This document shows positions 10,541 to 23,200 of a stretch of DNA of 64,000 nucleotides, in pieces; the first letter of the stretch is position 1, and the number at the start of each line of letters is the position of its first letter. The notes beneath the pieces are model-generated. The model was not told the DNA's origin, searched no databases, and saw only the letters and a program-made list of their open reading frames with translations. The translations under genes and the position numbers were made by a program. This stretch comes from Styela clava (taxonomy: Eukaryota; Chordata; Ascidiacea; Stolidobranchia; Styelidae). The DNA lies in contig NC_135259.1 of assembly GCF_964204865.1 (NCBI RefSeq), positions 6,210,974 through 6,274,973 of the forward strand, read 5' to 3'.

Positions 10541-13359
10541 TTCTTAATTTTTTGATCAAGATTAAAATATAACAACCATCAAACTTGGTCAAGCCTATCA
10601 CACATATATAAGTTTATTTTAATCGATTTTCATGGTTTTACATTTGACCAGGTTTGATAGTTAATAGGAATGGTAATTAAAAATTCAGGTATTTTTATGT
10701 GTTTGGTGTTCTAATTTGTCTATCTATGTATTATATTTCTATTATTCATTACTCACCATTAATTTATTATTTTGAAGGTAGCATTATACTGCACTTATTA
10801 TATGTTATGTATCATAGATAACATTATTTTTTGAAGAGAAAAAAATATTTAAAAAATTAACACCGCTTTTAATTATTGTAAAAATTTATCTGCTTCTATT
10901 AAACAAATTCCAAGCTGGCACGAGCTGTATTAGTGATGAAGATAATGCAATGTTTTGTCAAGGTTGGCAAATTGTATGCTAAAAAGACTTTACAAAAATT
11001 TGTATTCATGTTTGGACTTTGGTCTTTATCAAGGCAATTACAGCTGCCAGTGTAAGAAAATTGTCATAGTGAATGGATTGTCATGTGCCCTGATCATTTC
11101 AAAATTAATTATGCTCTATCATTTTGTGAATATTGGTTTCTATTTACCATAAATGACTGTTGTTTATCGGTGGCCTCTGATATGCTTATTTCTTGCTTTC
11201 AAATATTTTAACTTGCTGTATAAATTGGCTTTAATTTTGCGATGAAAAGTTAACCAATATAATTGGAATATTTCATTTAGCTTGCCTTGCACAAATTTTT
11301 AATGTCGATTTCATTTGTATCATAAAGATATTTGATCTCTAAGAGCTTGTACAAAATTTTGACGGTGAATACAAAAAAAAAATTATAAATTTTATATTAG
11401 CATGCTGTGAAAAAATATTTTTTGTTATTTTTAAATGTATGTTTTTATTGTAATATAAAATCTATATTTTGTCAGTATTTTAGTCAATGTCATATGTGGT
11501 AGGCGGTTTCATTATTTTTCTGTTTTTTATTGTTTGTTTCTGTTATCCTATACAGTACAGTATACAACATTAGTATATTATACTAACTCGCTGTTGTGAA
11601 AATTTCGCAAAAAACTCATTTTAACATTCACTCAACACCATATATATTGACTTGTGGTTCCTTAAAGTATGTTCGAACTTTGGAATATGAACAAAGAAAA
11701 TACTCATTGTTGTCAGTTTTGTTCTTTGTATTGACTTAACTGTCTCTACTAAAATACAAAAAAAAAAGTCTTGTATAGAAATTTTTGTACAATAGTGGCT
11801 TTGTGGAAATATCATACTATGACTACAGAATACAAAGGTTTTGCGTTTAAGTTCTAATTTCCATTATCTTTTGATTTTGATATACAGTACACAATTGATC
11901 TTGTCCGAAGTATTTATATGTAAAATATTGGGTATTTAATGAAACAACCTTATGTGGTAATTTTATAATAATGAAATTAAAATCTGGCCTATGTTCTAAG
12001 ATAATGATAACATTTGTTAAATGTTATATTTAGGTAATTTAGCATTGTATTTTGACCTCATGTGTATGTTAAGCTCATTTTTGTATCAGTGTCATTATTT
12101 GACACGGTAACGTATTTCATTCATTTATCATAGTAGATGAGCTGTCACATATTTGAATCACTTTTGGCCTTTCAAATAACCTCATCTTCACATGCGATAC
12201 CCGATTTGTCATAATTTGATAAAAATGTATGTGCTTGCCGTTGTAAATATGTTTTAACAAATGTGGTATAGTTTGTACTATTTGGTATTTTTCCAAATTC
12301 TTAAACGTTTATGGGCACTAAATTGTATCATTCTAGATTGAAGTTTCACTGCCGAAATTTATCAAACCGAAACATGCTCAATGAAAAAACTTGAAACATT
12401 ATTGTATCTGTTTCATCTCTAGAATTAGAAAGACCTATCTTGTTTCTTTCGCCTATTGTTGAGGCGCAGTTGAGGAAATTACTGATCAAAATTAGCCATA
12501 TTTTAGGAGGAAGTACCATCGATTATTGTTACGTTGCCTTATAGAGAACAGGTTGCGTGGATTATTTACCGGATATTGCGTATTATGAATAATGTGACAT
12601 CATAACGCGATTCATGACGATGAACGATTATTAGAAACAACCGAAATGAGAGATATTTTTCACAACAAGGAGCAACAACTAGACTCTAGATTCCAGTGAT
12701 ATTCCTTTGGAAAGTTGGATTAATAACAAACTGCCCTGTTTCCGAGGAATTTTTATATGGCACCGTCGAATTTTCTATTTACGTCATTAGTTAGTTCTTC
12801 ACTTGAGATTATATTTCTGATTTGGGATGAAACCATTATATTATGTCTTCGATCAACGAAGTGAGTGGAATGGACGAAATGTTTGTGCATATTTTCTTAG
12901 TTTTTCGTTTTATTATAGATTTTTGTTGCTATATTAAAACAAGAAACATTTAGTTCATTATGCATATAAGAAATAGTATGATAAACCGTCCTAAGTCGAT
13001 TAAAAATCCAGTCTTACACTCCCATTGAGTCAACAGATGAGCTGCCATCATTTTTAGTATCCTTCTTTGATATTTTTTTATTGGTTGTAATTTTATGGAA
13101 AGCATTAAATATATTTGAATAGTAAGAGCTGCAACTGAACGAGGATATAGGCCGTACTGTTAAAAAAATATCCATAGTTGACTCAATTGTCGCAAAATGA
13201 AGAACACGTACGTCATTGCAACGCCTACAATAGAATATATCAAATGATGTTCTTTCGGTTCGTGTTATTTATGTGCCAGTGTCATGAGTAGGCCTGGTAT
13301 TTCCTCAGGATGGACTTTCACACTCTACATTGAACGTGTTAAAAGACTGTTTTCGATTA
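10541..13359 (+). other. 3' UTR and downstream spacer of the DOR-like gene
   Basis: This is AT-rich sequence with only short chance open frames on both strands. No canonical AATAAA stands out soon after the stop; ATTAAA variants occur near 10897 and 11975. A strong AATAAA appears only near 15287, beyond the piggyBac element. The end of the transcript cannot be fixed from sequence. Confidence 0.35.
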
Positions 13360-14009
13360 ATAACTCTTTCTGCCCTGGACCGCGATATCGAAAAAACACT
13401 ATATTCCTGGCGTTTTCGAACAAAATTCACAAACTTTAAAAAATTGTCAAAAGCTAACCATAGGCCCAATCCCTACAGTTCTTGGTTTTTTTGAAAGGCA
13501 ACTCCAAGCACAGCACCAGGAAACTAAGTTTTTCACACCTGTTCTAACAGCAAGCCAGTGGCATGGCTCAGCTTTGACACACTTTTTACGGCTCTCAAAT
13601 TTCGTCCGAAATATGACTAAAATGACCACTTTCAAAGACAAAATACTCACACACAAACTATAAACACTACACATATCAAACTTAATCACAAGAAGGGTAG
13701 AGGTGTAACCTTATTGGGAAAATTTGCAGTTTTTCTCTAACTGACATGAAATTGTCATGGTAGGCTGATGAATTTCAGGTAAATGGCAGAAATTTTCGAA
13801 AAAATTGAAAATTTTGTTTCCGAAAAATCAGATATTTATATTTACATACGAGTAAAAAATGACACAAAAAAATTAAATTCAGTCAGTTTTGAAAGAATGT
13901 GAATAACAGTGGTGAAAAACAATGTGAAAAGAAAGTGTGCATACGAAATAATAATAGCGAAAATGAAGAATTACACAGTATGTACATAAAACACCTTGGT
14001 GCACGTAAA

Positions 14010-14098
14010 AAGAAAAATCAGTCTCTGACAAAGTCAACAAAAATCACAGTCTCTGGCAAAGTCAACTAAAATCACAGTCTCTGATAAAGTCAACATCA
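14010..14098. repeat. Three tandem copies of a 29-bp unit inside the piggyBac element
   Basis: The words CAGTCTCTGACAAAGTCAAC, CAGTCTCTGGCAAAGTCAAC and CAGTCTCTGATAAAGTCAAC follow one another at 29-30 bp spacing, separated by AAAAATCA-like linkers. They lie downstream of the stop codon of the piggyBac-derived gene, so they are in its 3' UTR or act as internal binding sites. Confidence 0.7.
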
Positions 14099-14123
14099 CA
14101 ATATTGCACATAAGTTTTGATTC

Positions 14124-14655
14124 CTATTCCCAATAGTTTGGGAGGGTGTGAAACTTCTCGAAACACGGGGTAACACAAAGTGTTACCTGGCATTTCTCAC
14201 ACCAATATGAAGACCTTTTTTGTTTCAATTTTCTGCTACTGCCTTCTCTTTCTCTTTCTTTTTTGTCCGGTTCAGAACACACCCTGCAAACTCGTGATCG
14301 CCGAGGGCTCGAAGCTCCGAACATTCCGCCCGTTGACGCTGCTGCTTCAACTGGTACATCTTCAGTGCTTGCAGCATAGCGCCTAGCCGGGACTGGGACA
14401 ACCTCTTCATCGGAGCTAGATGACTCACTCGTCTCTTCCCACTCGTCACCAGAACTAAAAGAAAAATTGCGTTGATTAACGACTGGATTATTACTAATAA
14501 CAAGTCCAAGCTATGAGGCTTGCTCAAACAATTGCCACAGTCAGCTTACAAACTATCATTTTCTCAGAATATAAAGAAAATTTTTTTAAAAAATAGCAGA
14601 AGAATGCATGCAGGTATTGCACTTACCTTGCATCAAAATCGCTCTCACTCTCCAT
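14124..14655 (-). CDS. piggyBac-derived acidic/cysteine-rich protein, 2 exons, 119 aa, no catalytic core
   Basis: Exon 1 is 14655-14627 and exon 2 is 14454-14124 on the minus strand. The donor is AAG/GTAAGT, the acceptor CTTTTAG, and the phase 2 join is exact. The N-terminus MESESDFDAS continues into an acidic, serine-rich stretch (DEWEETSESSSSDEE). That is the usual start of piggyBac transposases. After about 30 neutral residues follows CRVC...YWCEKC...LCVTPCFEKFHT (about residues 73-111). This is the cysteine/histidine cross-brace domain that closes piggyBac transposases and binds the transposon ends. The DDD nuclease domain between them is absent, yet the frame is uninterrupted through two exons. 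It could be an internally deleted copy, a trans-repressor, or a young domesticated DNA-binding protein. Expression is unknown. Confidence 0.65.
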
Positions 14656-15173
14656 TACGGTACCTTGTCTGATTTATAGCTACCAGAATCCTAATAAACT
14701 TACAAATACGTCTTATATAACAATATCCCTTTAGAACCGAAATCAACTGCATAACAATAATAAAAAGACGACTCTCGTCCGCAGTCATAAACACTATTCC
14801 CTGTGTCGACGACAAATGAATAGTCCAAAGTCTACTCTGAAGTCTCAAAACAAAGAACGAATGTTCCCTAGCTATTTTTGGTGGTTTACGAGCTTCAATT
14901 TTCAATGAACAAACATACAACTGCAGAGAAAAAAGCAGAAAAATATCAAAAAAGGGGAACACCCTTTAAATCGCCCAATACGCTCGAATGGTTCGAGCGA
15001 TAGCTCATAATAACGGGCTCGAAACACACTAACGATTGATACCAAGATCGTATGCCTCGTGCCCGTTGAAGCGGAGATATGACGTCATATTTTACCCGCA
15101 ATATACTGGGGTTCAGGTTGGGGGTGTTTCTCGCCATCCACATTATAGTGCGGCTCAGGGCGCAAAGAGTTAA

Positions 15174-15572
15174 GACATGACAAGATTTCCCATAGAATGC
15201 CTCCCAGTCATGTACCGAAAACCGATCTGTTTATTTGATATTCATATATGTATGCCTATATTGTTTTCTTGGTTTGACAAAATGAAATAAACTTTCTCTC
15301 TCTCCTTAAGAAGAGGAAACCGACAAGACGGATCAACAAGGTAGCGAACCATCCCTTAATTCACTACTAATATAACGATATGCCTATCCACCAGATAACG
15401 ACCGCGAATTGGTGTTTCTGAAACACTTTCCATATTCGGGCGTGACAAAGATTCACGTAGGTCTATTTTCTCATGTGTCAATTTCACTGTTAAAATTTCC
15501 ATTGAGATGTCTCCAATAAAATATTCCACGCATTGAAATATTATATCCTAGTGCTTGGTGGCAAATTTCCGA
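15174..15572. other. Spacer between piggyBac and hAT elements, with a polyA-like signal
   Basis: AT-rich spacer containing AATAAA near 15287 followed by a CT-rich run (CTTTCTCTCTCTCC). It might serve a + strand transcript but nothing else supports that. Confidence 0.3.
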
Positions 15573-15580
15573 CTAGAGAC

Positions 15581-16547
15581 CAGGGTTGCCAGACCCCAGC
15601 GATCAAAAAAAGCCAAATCAAGACATAAAAAAGCCAGAAAAAGCCAACAATTTTACTAAGTACAAAAGCCCCATGATTTGTCAGATTTTAAGCCCTTGAC
15701 AACACACTGATGATGATGTAGAGCCATCAGTTCATTCAGTGAGGCACACAAATAGAAAGTAAAGTTCCTATAGAACTGTAGAAAGTAAAATGAATATCAA
15801 GCGGGCAGCATTATTTTACCATTCAATATATACAATACAGGGTGCCGCTTCAGTCTGTCAGTATGTAATATACCTACAATACCGGTATGTTTCTACTTAA
15901 ACTTGTGCTACACCTTAAAAAAAGTTCTCCCGATATCGTACTTTACTATTGAAAATTTTTTTACTTTTAAAATTTATAAACCATCAATTTTATTGAAAAA
16001 TTATCTAGCCCCCTGCCGCTGACAGGTGGACCACTGATATCTAATTTCAGTAATTTTAGCGTAGTGTATCACATCGTTACTGCAATTGCAGAATTAAACT
16101 AAAGCTGAAAGCTCACATAAATCATATCAGGCATAATGAAAATTAGATTACACAACTATTTTTTGGAAACAGAACGTAAACTGACAAATACCTATAAACT
16201 ATAAAAACGAGGCAATGTTTACAACCCTGCTTGAACATCTGTCTGAGCAGCTGCAGAAACTGCACTTATTTCTTATTGGGTATGGTTAAGAGTTAATGTA
16301 ACAAACAAGGAAATCGATGCTCCAGGAAATCCTAATGTTAAGTAGCTAAGTACAGGTAATAGGCTTTTGTTCAGTTGTTACACACTAAATATTGTATTTC
16401 ATATGATTTTAATATTAGTCACTAGAATAGACTTGAAAAAAGCCAAAAAAACGCCAAAAAGCCAAACGGAAATTCTGAAGCCAAACGCGTTTGAAAAAAA
16501 CCAAAAATGGCAAATTTGGCGTTAAAAAAGCCAATATGGCAACCCTG
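15581..16547. mobile_element. hAT-type element with CAGGGTTGCCA ends, 967 bp
   Basis: The terminal inverted repeats are CAGGGTTGCCA and TGGCAACCCTG. They are flanked by a perfect 8-bp duplication CTAGAGAC at 15573-15580 and 16548-16555. Both ends continue into repeated AAAAAGCCA words (five or more copies on each side), a subterminal motif array that probably holds transposase sites. No transposase frame is present, so the element depends on a partner elsewhere. Confidence 0.88.
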
Positions 16548-16555
16548 CTAGAGAC

Positions 16556-18876
16556 CAGGCGTAAAAGTTTGTTTAGTTTGTGGATTACTGCTTGGTCGCA
16601 GTTTTTAAAAAAGAGAGAGAAAGATTTATTATTTTCATCAACCGGAAATTACAGTCATCAATGCAATGAAAAAATGACAGAAATAAAATTATTTTGGTAT
16701 GAACAGGAAGAAGCGATGCTACCAAATGGTCATCGATGTCAACTCGACCATATGCGACCAACAACCATATTCGCTTGTAGATATGAATAAGATTCGAAAT
16801 TGAAGATTACTTACCAAAAAAGTTAAACCAGTAATATTTTTACAAAATTAAGAACATAATGACAGCATTTTGAAATTTTAAAGCACTATAAATTAAAAAC
16901 TAACAGTTATCAGTCAAATAAAGTGTAGGTTTATTCGATCTAAACTACAAGCGCATTTTACTTCAAATTCTATCAATGAGGAAACTGCACATTGCTTCTA
17001 CATTTTTTTCAAATCAGTTATCATATTGTTAGTTGATATCTTACCAAATTCTGTGAATTAACATCTGTCAAGAAGCATCTGATACCATTACAAAATATTC
17101 GTGACACATGCGCGTAATCATGTTCACCCCGAGCACTCCCAAACACTTTAATATGTATGACACCTTTGCATTTGGTGTTCACTAAAACATCCATCCCATC
17201 CAAATGATGATAAAGAAAATCGAATGACACCAGCATCGTTTAAATCTAAGTAGGAGCATATTTAAACAATGAATGACAGAATTGTCCCTTTCTAATCAGA
17301 CATCGAAGCATGTACACCTGATTGATATTACATCTCCTTGAGGTACTCAATAAAAATGAAAAATATTGTTGCTGGAAGAGCTGAAATATTAGTGTTTTAA
17401 TGACACATTGAAGTCTGTATAAATGATAAATTTAAATAGATATTTTGTATTAACTCGTGCACCTTGGAGATATATTTCTTCTTCCGCAAACAGCATAGGC
17501 AAACAACATGGGAATAAAAGTAGAAAGTAAAAATAATGACTATATAGCCTAAAGGTATCAATTGATTCTATACATGCTCGTTGATTGAACCGAAAATATA
17601 TATTACTACGATTGAACCTATTGTTTGCTCCTAGTCATTCAACAAAACCGATTTAATTCATCGAGGCTCCCAATTCATTGGTATATATGAGAGCATATAT
17701 GACGGTTTCAGTATGTAGTAGCAAAAAATTAATAAAAAAAATGGTATTAAAAATGAAAAAAAAACGAGTGGGCACTCCAATATTACAAGCTGATAAAACA
17801 AATGGAAACTACTTGAAGGTCGTATGAAGGTTTGAGATAGGTACTTTTAACAGTGTGAAGAAATCAATGAAGTTCATTATGGATTCAAAAAATTATCTGG
17901 GGAATATCGCCACTACTGTTCATCGAAAGTTATGGGGGTCTGTTTAACTGATTTTACAATCATCCTCTGTATTCCGCTATATGGCAGGCAAGCACAACAT
18001 AAACAACAAAAAGTGCGTTGCTTTTTTCTGCCTTCGTCATCACCTTGCATATATATGCAGACAAAGCGAGCAAATGCCAACCGGTGAGGGCTGTTTTTGT
18101 TATAGCGTCAGCGAATTGACAATGATTTATAAGAGATGTAGGCCTTCAAGTTGCATATTTTTGTTGGAATTGTGACTACGTCAGTTTAGTGTTTATTGTT
18201 CTGATTTTAAATTGACTGCAAACGACTGTTACCGGGTATCCATGGGGTCACTCAGGTCTGCAGTCACCGTCCTGACTCCTGACGTCTGACCGCTTGCTGT
18301 ACCGATACTAGTCTGACAGTACCGTACATCAGTAGACTATGTACCAGTATCCAGCCTAATTTGTCAGTGGGATTTCACTATTCAGCTATCAGCACAGACA
18401 CAGGGCATTGTTTGAATAAAGTTAAAAATGAACAATATTCAAAAAGGCGTTGCGCAATTACAGAATTAAGCCTGGTTTTGCAGTTTAAGTTTAAATCATT
18501 GTCCTTTCAATTATATTTTCACAAGTACTGAAGTACCGGTAGCTATCGTTAGTCTAATCTAAATTTACTTAAGATAATATTACAATATAGTCTACAGATA
18601 ACTGGATAAGTTACGGTATATCCACGGTCAGTCAATACTGGAAGACTAATGAACATTTCATAAAAGGGTATCTACTGACCTACAGCAGTGCGGTACCGGT
18701 ACCATTTTAATACTGTGATATTAGTTTCGGTACTAATTCTGAAATAGGCTTGATTTTTCAAACTGGTACTCTCAATATTAACATTATGAAAAGTCTTTTA
18801 TTTTTAAAGTTTTCTGGCAGGATCACATTGATATAGAAATTGTTACCAACAAGCAAGTAATTAGAAAAAGCCTGTG
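16556..18876. other. Intergenic region and presumed ZSWIM8 promoter/5' UTR
   Basis: No homologous coding sequence is visible. One minus-strand open frame with a good splice donor is described separately (17041-17236). The stretch 18230-18720 contains many GTACCGGTACC-like and CAGTACCG words, moderately GC-richer than the flanks, and may belong to the ZSWIM8 promoter. I see no canonical TATA box in a convincing place. Confidence 0.35.
17041..17236 (-). other. Possible orphan exon on the minus strand
   Basis: An ATG at 17236, preceded by an in-frame stop and with A at -3, opens about 65 codons (MLVSFDFLYHHLDGMDVLVN...). These run into a strong donor GTAAGA on the minus strand at about 17040. 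The composition (many H, V, C, D, few K-only or F-only runs) looks more protein-like than neighbouring open frames. I recognise no family, and I could not find a good next exon toward 16800. It may be a fragment of a gene or a chance frame. Confidence 0.2.
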
Positions 18877-20245
18877 ATGGCTGATGTTGTAGCTGAATGG
18901 GAAGGTAGGTTCAAACAATATAATAGAATTCAACATGAAAGAATTAATATTAAGAATTGACATATGGAATTTCTGATAAATATACTTGTAGTGCGGCGGG
19001 AGGCACATCATGCTAAGCATCTGCAGATCTGAGCGTAGGGAATTCTCTTGCCATTATATCTCCGATTGCCTTGAATGGGTTCGCAGGTTCGAATCCAGTG
19101 TGGTGATAATAATGTGCAAGAGGATTGCTGTGACTTCTCACATAACTGCTGATCGGGTACGACTTCCCCCACCATCAAGTCCATGTATCTGAAACGAATA
19201 ACTGGCTGACTAATCCCATACTCGACATGGATGGGTAACCGACTTTCTACTCCTTGTGGATAAAAATTATATCTTATCATTACATATGATAATTCAGCAA
19301 TGTTTAAGACCAATGGTATATGAGTGTGATCCACACACAAGTAGATTAGTGAAAGACTCAAATTCATAGAAAATACGTATTACTCCATTACAATCATAAC
19401 ATTTTGTGCTTCTGTGTTGGGCTACATATCTTCTTCTAATGTACGACAGTAGTTTTAAGCATATTTTATTTTTCCAGCTGCCCCTGAAGAGGGAATGTCT
19501 TTCGATGACAGCGATCGATTCGAGGAAGATTCAATGTGTTCATGGATGAGTGAGCCAGAAAGTTTGTGTAAAAACTGGAGAGGATGGCAAACTCAACTTT
19601 CTATAAGTGGGAACTCAGGAATTTCAGGGAATGAGAAAACTCTTAGTTCTCTGAGATCACAATGTAAAAAAGGTATATTGCTTATTACACTAATTTTTCT
19701 TTACCCTCAATTTCAATAATATTTGCCTCTTTCATTCCTTCATTATAGCTGTCAAGAATTTTTATCTTAGATTATTGTCCACTAATTGTTTTTCTATTTT
19801 TGTTATACGAAATATTGAAATTGAGCCATTTGGCAGGGAATTCATTCTACATGCCAATTTTTACCAAGAAATATCTTTTGTTATATTTGTAATTTCTTGT
19901 AAAAAATATGAATTTGTCCAAGCTCAGTTTTTGAAGCAGCGATAATGACTGTCGAATGTGTAGCTCAAAACAAGCACCCTTTTATGCATAGTTTTAATAA
20001 AATAAAATCAATGCAGAAATATATCCTAAAAATAATGTTTGTATTTTAGTATCAACTCTTTAATTTGATTTTTAATTAATTTAACTTATTTCAGGTGAAG
20101 TTCAGTCTTTGATCGAGTTATCTGCTCAAACAGTTGCCTTGCTTCTTCCTTTTGAACAAGTGGAGAAATATCCTGTACCAATACCAGAAAATTTACAACT
20201 AAGAATTGCATTTTGGAGTTTTCCAGAAAGTGAAGAAGACATCAG
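18877..20245 (+). CDS. ZSWIM8: ZSWIM8 exons 1-3: N-terminus and BC-box region
   Basis: Exon 1 is only 28 nt (MADVVAEWE plus one base). It is accepted because it restores the family N-terminus and its donor phase matches exon 2. Exon 2 holds the signature DSDRFEEDSMCSW and ESLCKNWRGW (residues about 14-43). Exon 3 holds SLIELSAQTV (79-88), then PFEQVEK and NLQLRIAFWSFPESEEDI. In the family this segment is the Elongin B/C-binding BC box and its neighbour that recruit the cullin-RING ligase. The start ATG has G at -3 and +4. Intron 1 carries a tRNA-derived SINE. Confidence 0.85.
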
Positions 20246-23200
20246 GTCTGTATTTTTCGTCATCCTATGAGTTGTGATGTTTAAATATTGGCATTTCCTT
20301 ATAAATAATTTGTACTTTATGAAAAAACGTTACATGATATTGTTTATTGCCATTACCCACATACTTTTTTGAAATCAATTAGTCAAGGCAAGGTATTAAC
20401 TTGTGTTTTGTGACATTTTATTTTTATATGACCACTATTTTTATATACAACCCCATCAAGGCGAGGTGCTACCTTTAAATAACTAGGTTAAAAGAGTTGT
20501 GAACAATCACTGCCACTTCAGAGGCTCTGTATAGGTTGAAATTTGATAACAACTATTGGCTGGTTGTTTTATTTTGAGAAAATTTGCTCCAAACGAGTTC
20601 ATGCATAGTCACAAGGAGATTGATCCCTGAGCAAAGTTACAGGCAACCACAAGAATGGCAAGAGCTACTGAGGACTGAGATAGATTTATAGCAGGGGTGG
20701 GCAAGGTTTTTGAACCAGGGGCCAAAAATTTTACCCACCTAGACTGGCGGGCATTATAAGTGTGACCTAATTAAAGAGTTACATTTTATGAACAGCAAGA
20801 CTCTTGAATTGAATAGAATATTTACAGTGTTACAAAAGCTAAAGTCGAAAACAATAAGCCTCATGCCAAAATTAAACTCAATTACAATCTCAACAGATTC
20901 CTTGAACTATTTTTAACTAAGACATCAAAATTTAGTTTTAGTTCGATTGTGGCATCATCAGGCGGGCCAGATTGAATTACGGTACCCAACATGCTGGATT
21001 TGGCCCTTGGGTCGTAATTTGCCCATGTCAGATTTATAGTGTAGAATTGCGCGTTAGTAAATATCGATTTATCCGAGGCCTAAAAAGCAGTTCATGTCAT
21101 TGACCAAAGACCTTTTGTGGAAACGAGAGAAGAAATTATTATTCATACAATGAGCATGTTCTCTGTGCAATGACTCATCTTCAACTGCACATGTTTTTTG
21201 ACTATTTCTCTTTGAGTGAAGTTTGTGGATATTAATTATTTACAGATTGTTGTCCATCTTGGCATTGAATATATTACTGTTCAATGAATACACCCTTGTA
21301 CAAATTGCTTGTGAATAACATGACCAAAACACTGATTAGCTTATCATTTGTTCACTATTACCAGAACTTCACTTGTTATGTACTAGAAACTAATGTAAAA
21401 TTAAACAAAACATATTCTCAGATGGTGAATTTATTTTAAACAGATAATTGAAATAATCCCTTTTCAGACATCCATTTTGTGTACACCAATATGGTGCCTG
21501 CTGTGCTTTCTCACACTGATATCGTTGTTTATTTTTAACTGACTCAAATGTTGTGAGTCATCTTTGTGATTTGATATTACTCATTCTTCTTTGGATGCCT
21601 GGAAATGTTAAGTTTATTTTATAGTAATACCCATGATAGGGGAAACCAATATTTTTCCTCAAGTGACTTATTATTTTAAACTTATTTGGTAATGAGTGCT
21701 CTACGCTAGATTTTTATCCAAGAACAACATTTTCTCCCATCTGTGGCCCAACTTATATTATTTTGCAAAAGTGTAAAGACTGATGCCAAACTTAATGTGA
21801 TATTGAAATTATAAATCATGGTTGTGTTAAATCACACATATTCAAATAAAATGAATTTCCCTCATATACTTACAGTTGTAAGATTTTCATTTATAGATTT
21901 GACCAAGACATTTAGGCATATTATCTTTTGGTTTGAATTTTATTTAAAGTAATATAAGTTTTTTTTTAATGTAACTAAGATAATGTTACATATTTAGTTA
22001 CATATTTAATGTTACACAGCTGTTACATATTTTTCTGATGATTTTAAGATTTGAGATTAATCAATGTACCTATATCCTGTGGGCTGTTTATAGACAATTT
22101 AGGTTAGTATTGAAGTATCATTATCATAGGTATTATGGAAACAGTATTTTAGAGTACAGATAATTGAAACTTTTACAACTTTTTCAATAAATACCCACAA
22201 TTGTGGATAATTTATCACCTGTAAAAATACCAAATTTTAGAAATGTATTGGAATCTAACGGAGGGGGAGTGAGTTACTATCAAAATACTTCCTTATATGT
22301 ATAGCTGGTTACTGATTACAGCTACTCCTTGATATTTAAAAATTCAAATTCGTTAAATTAATTTTAGTTATATTGGAATATCTTTCTAATGAGATACATA
22401 TTAAAATGGGAGGTATCTAATAATGTGATATTTGTTGCAGCATACCATAATAATTTTATTACATTTATATATAGATTATATTAATTCAATTGATACAAAT
22501 TTTCGTGATGTGTTGAATCATAAAATATTTCAATCACTTTATAGTGAATATTTCGAATCCATGAATTGGGTTTGCTATGAAGTAACTTTATTCATATTCT
22601 GTTATTGAAGACTTGTTGTGGTTGTTTCAAAAACTTGTTTAATTACTGAAGCGGAGAACCTATTTGAGAGTTTGCAGCAATTTGAAATTGCTTCAGTTTC
22701 ATCATTCATTTATTGCTGGGGTAAAGTCTGTTGGCAGTTTATTGTATATGTTGTTAGGAAATGTCAAAATAATTATAACCACTTGAAACACTGTTATACA
22801 CGATCTATTCATTTTTGTATCCCAACGGAACATATTCAAAAATTAAACAAACAAAAGGGGTTTTGGAGTGAAATAAGTGAAAAATACAGTAAAATCCATA
22901 TGTAATATTTGAAAGTAATTCAGTTTTTGATTGACACATGTAATTCATGGTCGTGGTCCATAAAAGGGATAAGCTATTTATGAAATGTTTTTTTTACATG
23001 AATAAATATTATCAAAATACTCCTCTGCCTTTACTGTAACTCAATCTGATATGAGTCATGGTGAGGTAAAAATTTTCTCATCTCAAGACAAAAGAGTCTC
23101 AAACTTCGACAATATAATGGAAATGAGTCACAAAATGTAGTAATGAGTAGTTTCCATACATGGGACCATTGTTGTTTTGCATGATATTCAAAACAGGGCA

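Larger units (their letters stand above)
13364..15169 (-). mobile_element. piggyBac-type element, 1,806 bp, transposase core deleted
   Basis: The left end reads CTCTTTCTGCCCTGGACCGC. The right end read from the other strand is CTCTTTGCGCCCTGAGCCGC, an imperfect 20-bp terminal inverted repeat. The right flank is TTAA (15170-15173) and the left flank ATAA (13360-13363). This fits the TTAA target of piggyBac with one later mutation. The element carries a two-exon gene on the minus strand that ends in the piggyBac C-terminal zinc-binding domain (see 14124-14655). Three tandem copies of a 29-bp unit (AAAATCACAGTCTCTG...) lie just past its stop codon. There is no room for the usual DDD catalytic core of about 400 residues, so the element cannot move by itself. 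Confidence 0.75.

Noticed and set aside
14225-14527. Minus-strand open frame of 100 codons over the piggyBac exon
   Set aside because: It is in a different frame from the spliced zinc-domain gene and crosses that gene's intron; it is a shadow.
14645-15143. Minus-strand open frames upstream of the piggyBac-derived ATG
   Set aside because: They have no transposase motif and would not splice in phase with exon 14627-14655. I treat them as the element's 5' non-coding part.
19016-19100. tRNA gene suggested by the perfect B box
   Set aside because: There is no pairing acceptor stem or proper anticodon arm, and the sequence continues into a repeated body; it is a SINE head.
19008-19367. Minus-strand open frame of 119 codons in ZSWIM8 intron 1
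   Set aside because: It overlaps the SINE copy on the opposite strand, and related SINE copies do not keep the frame.
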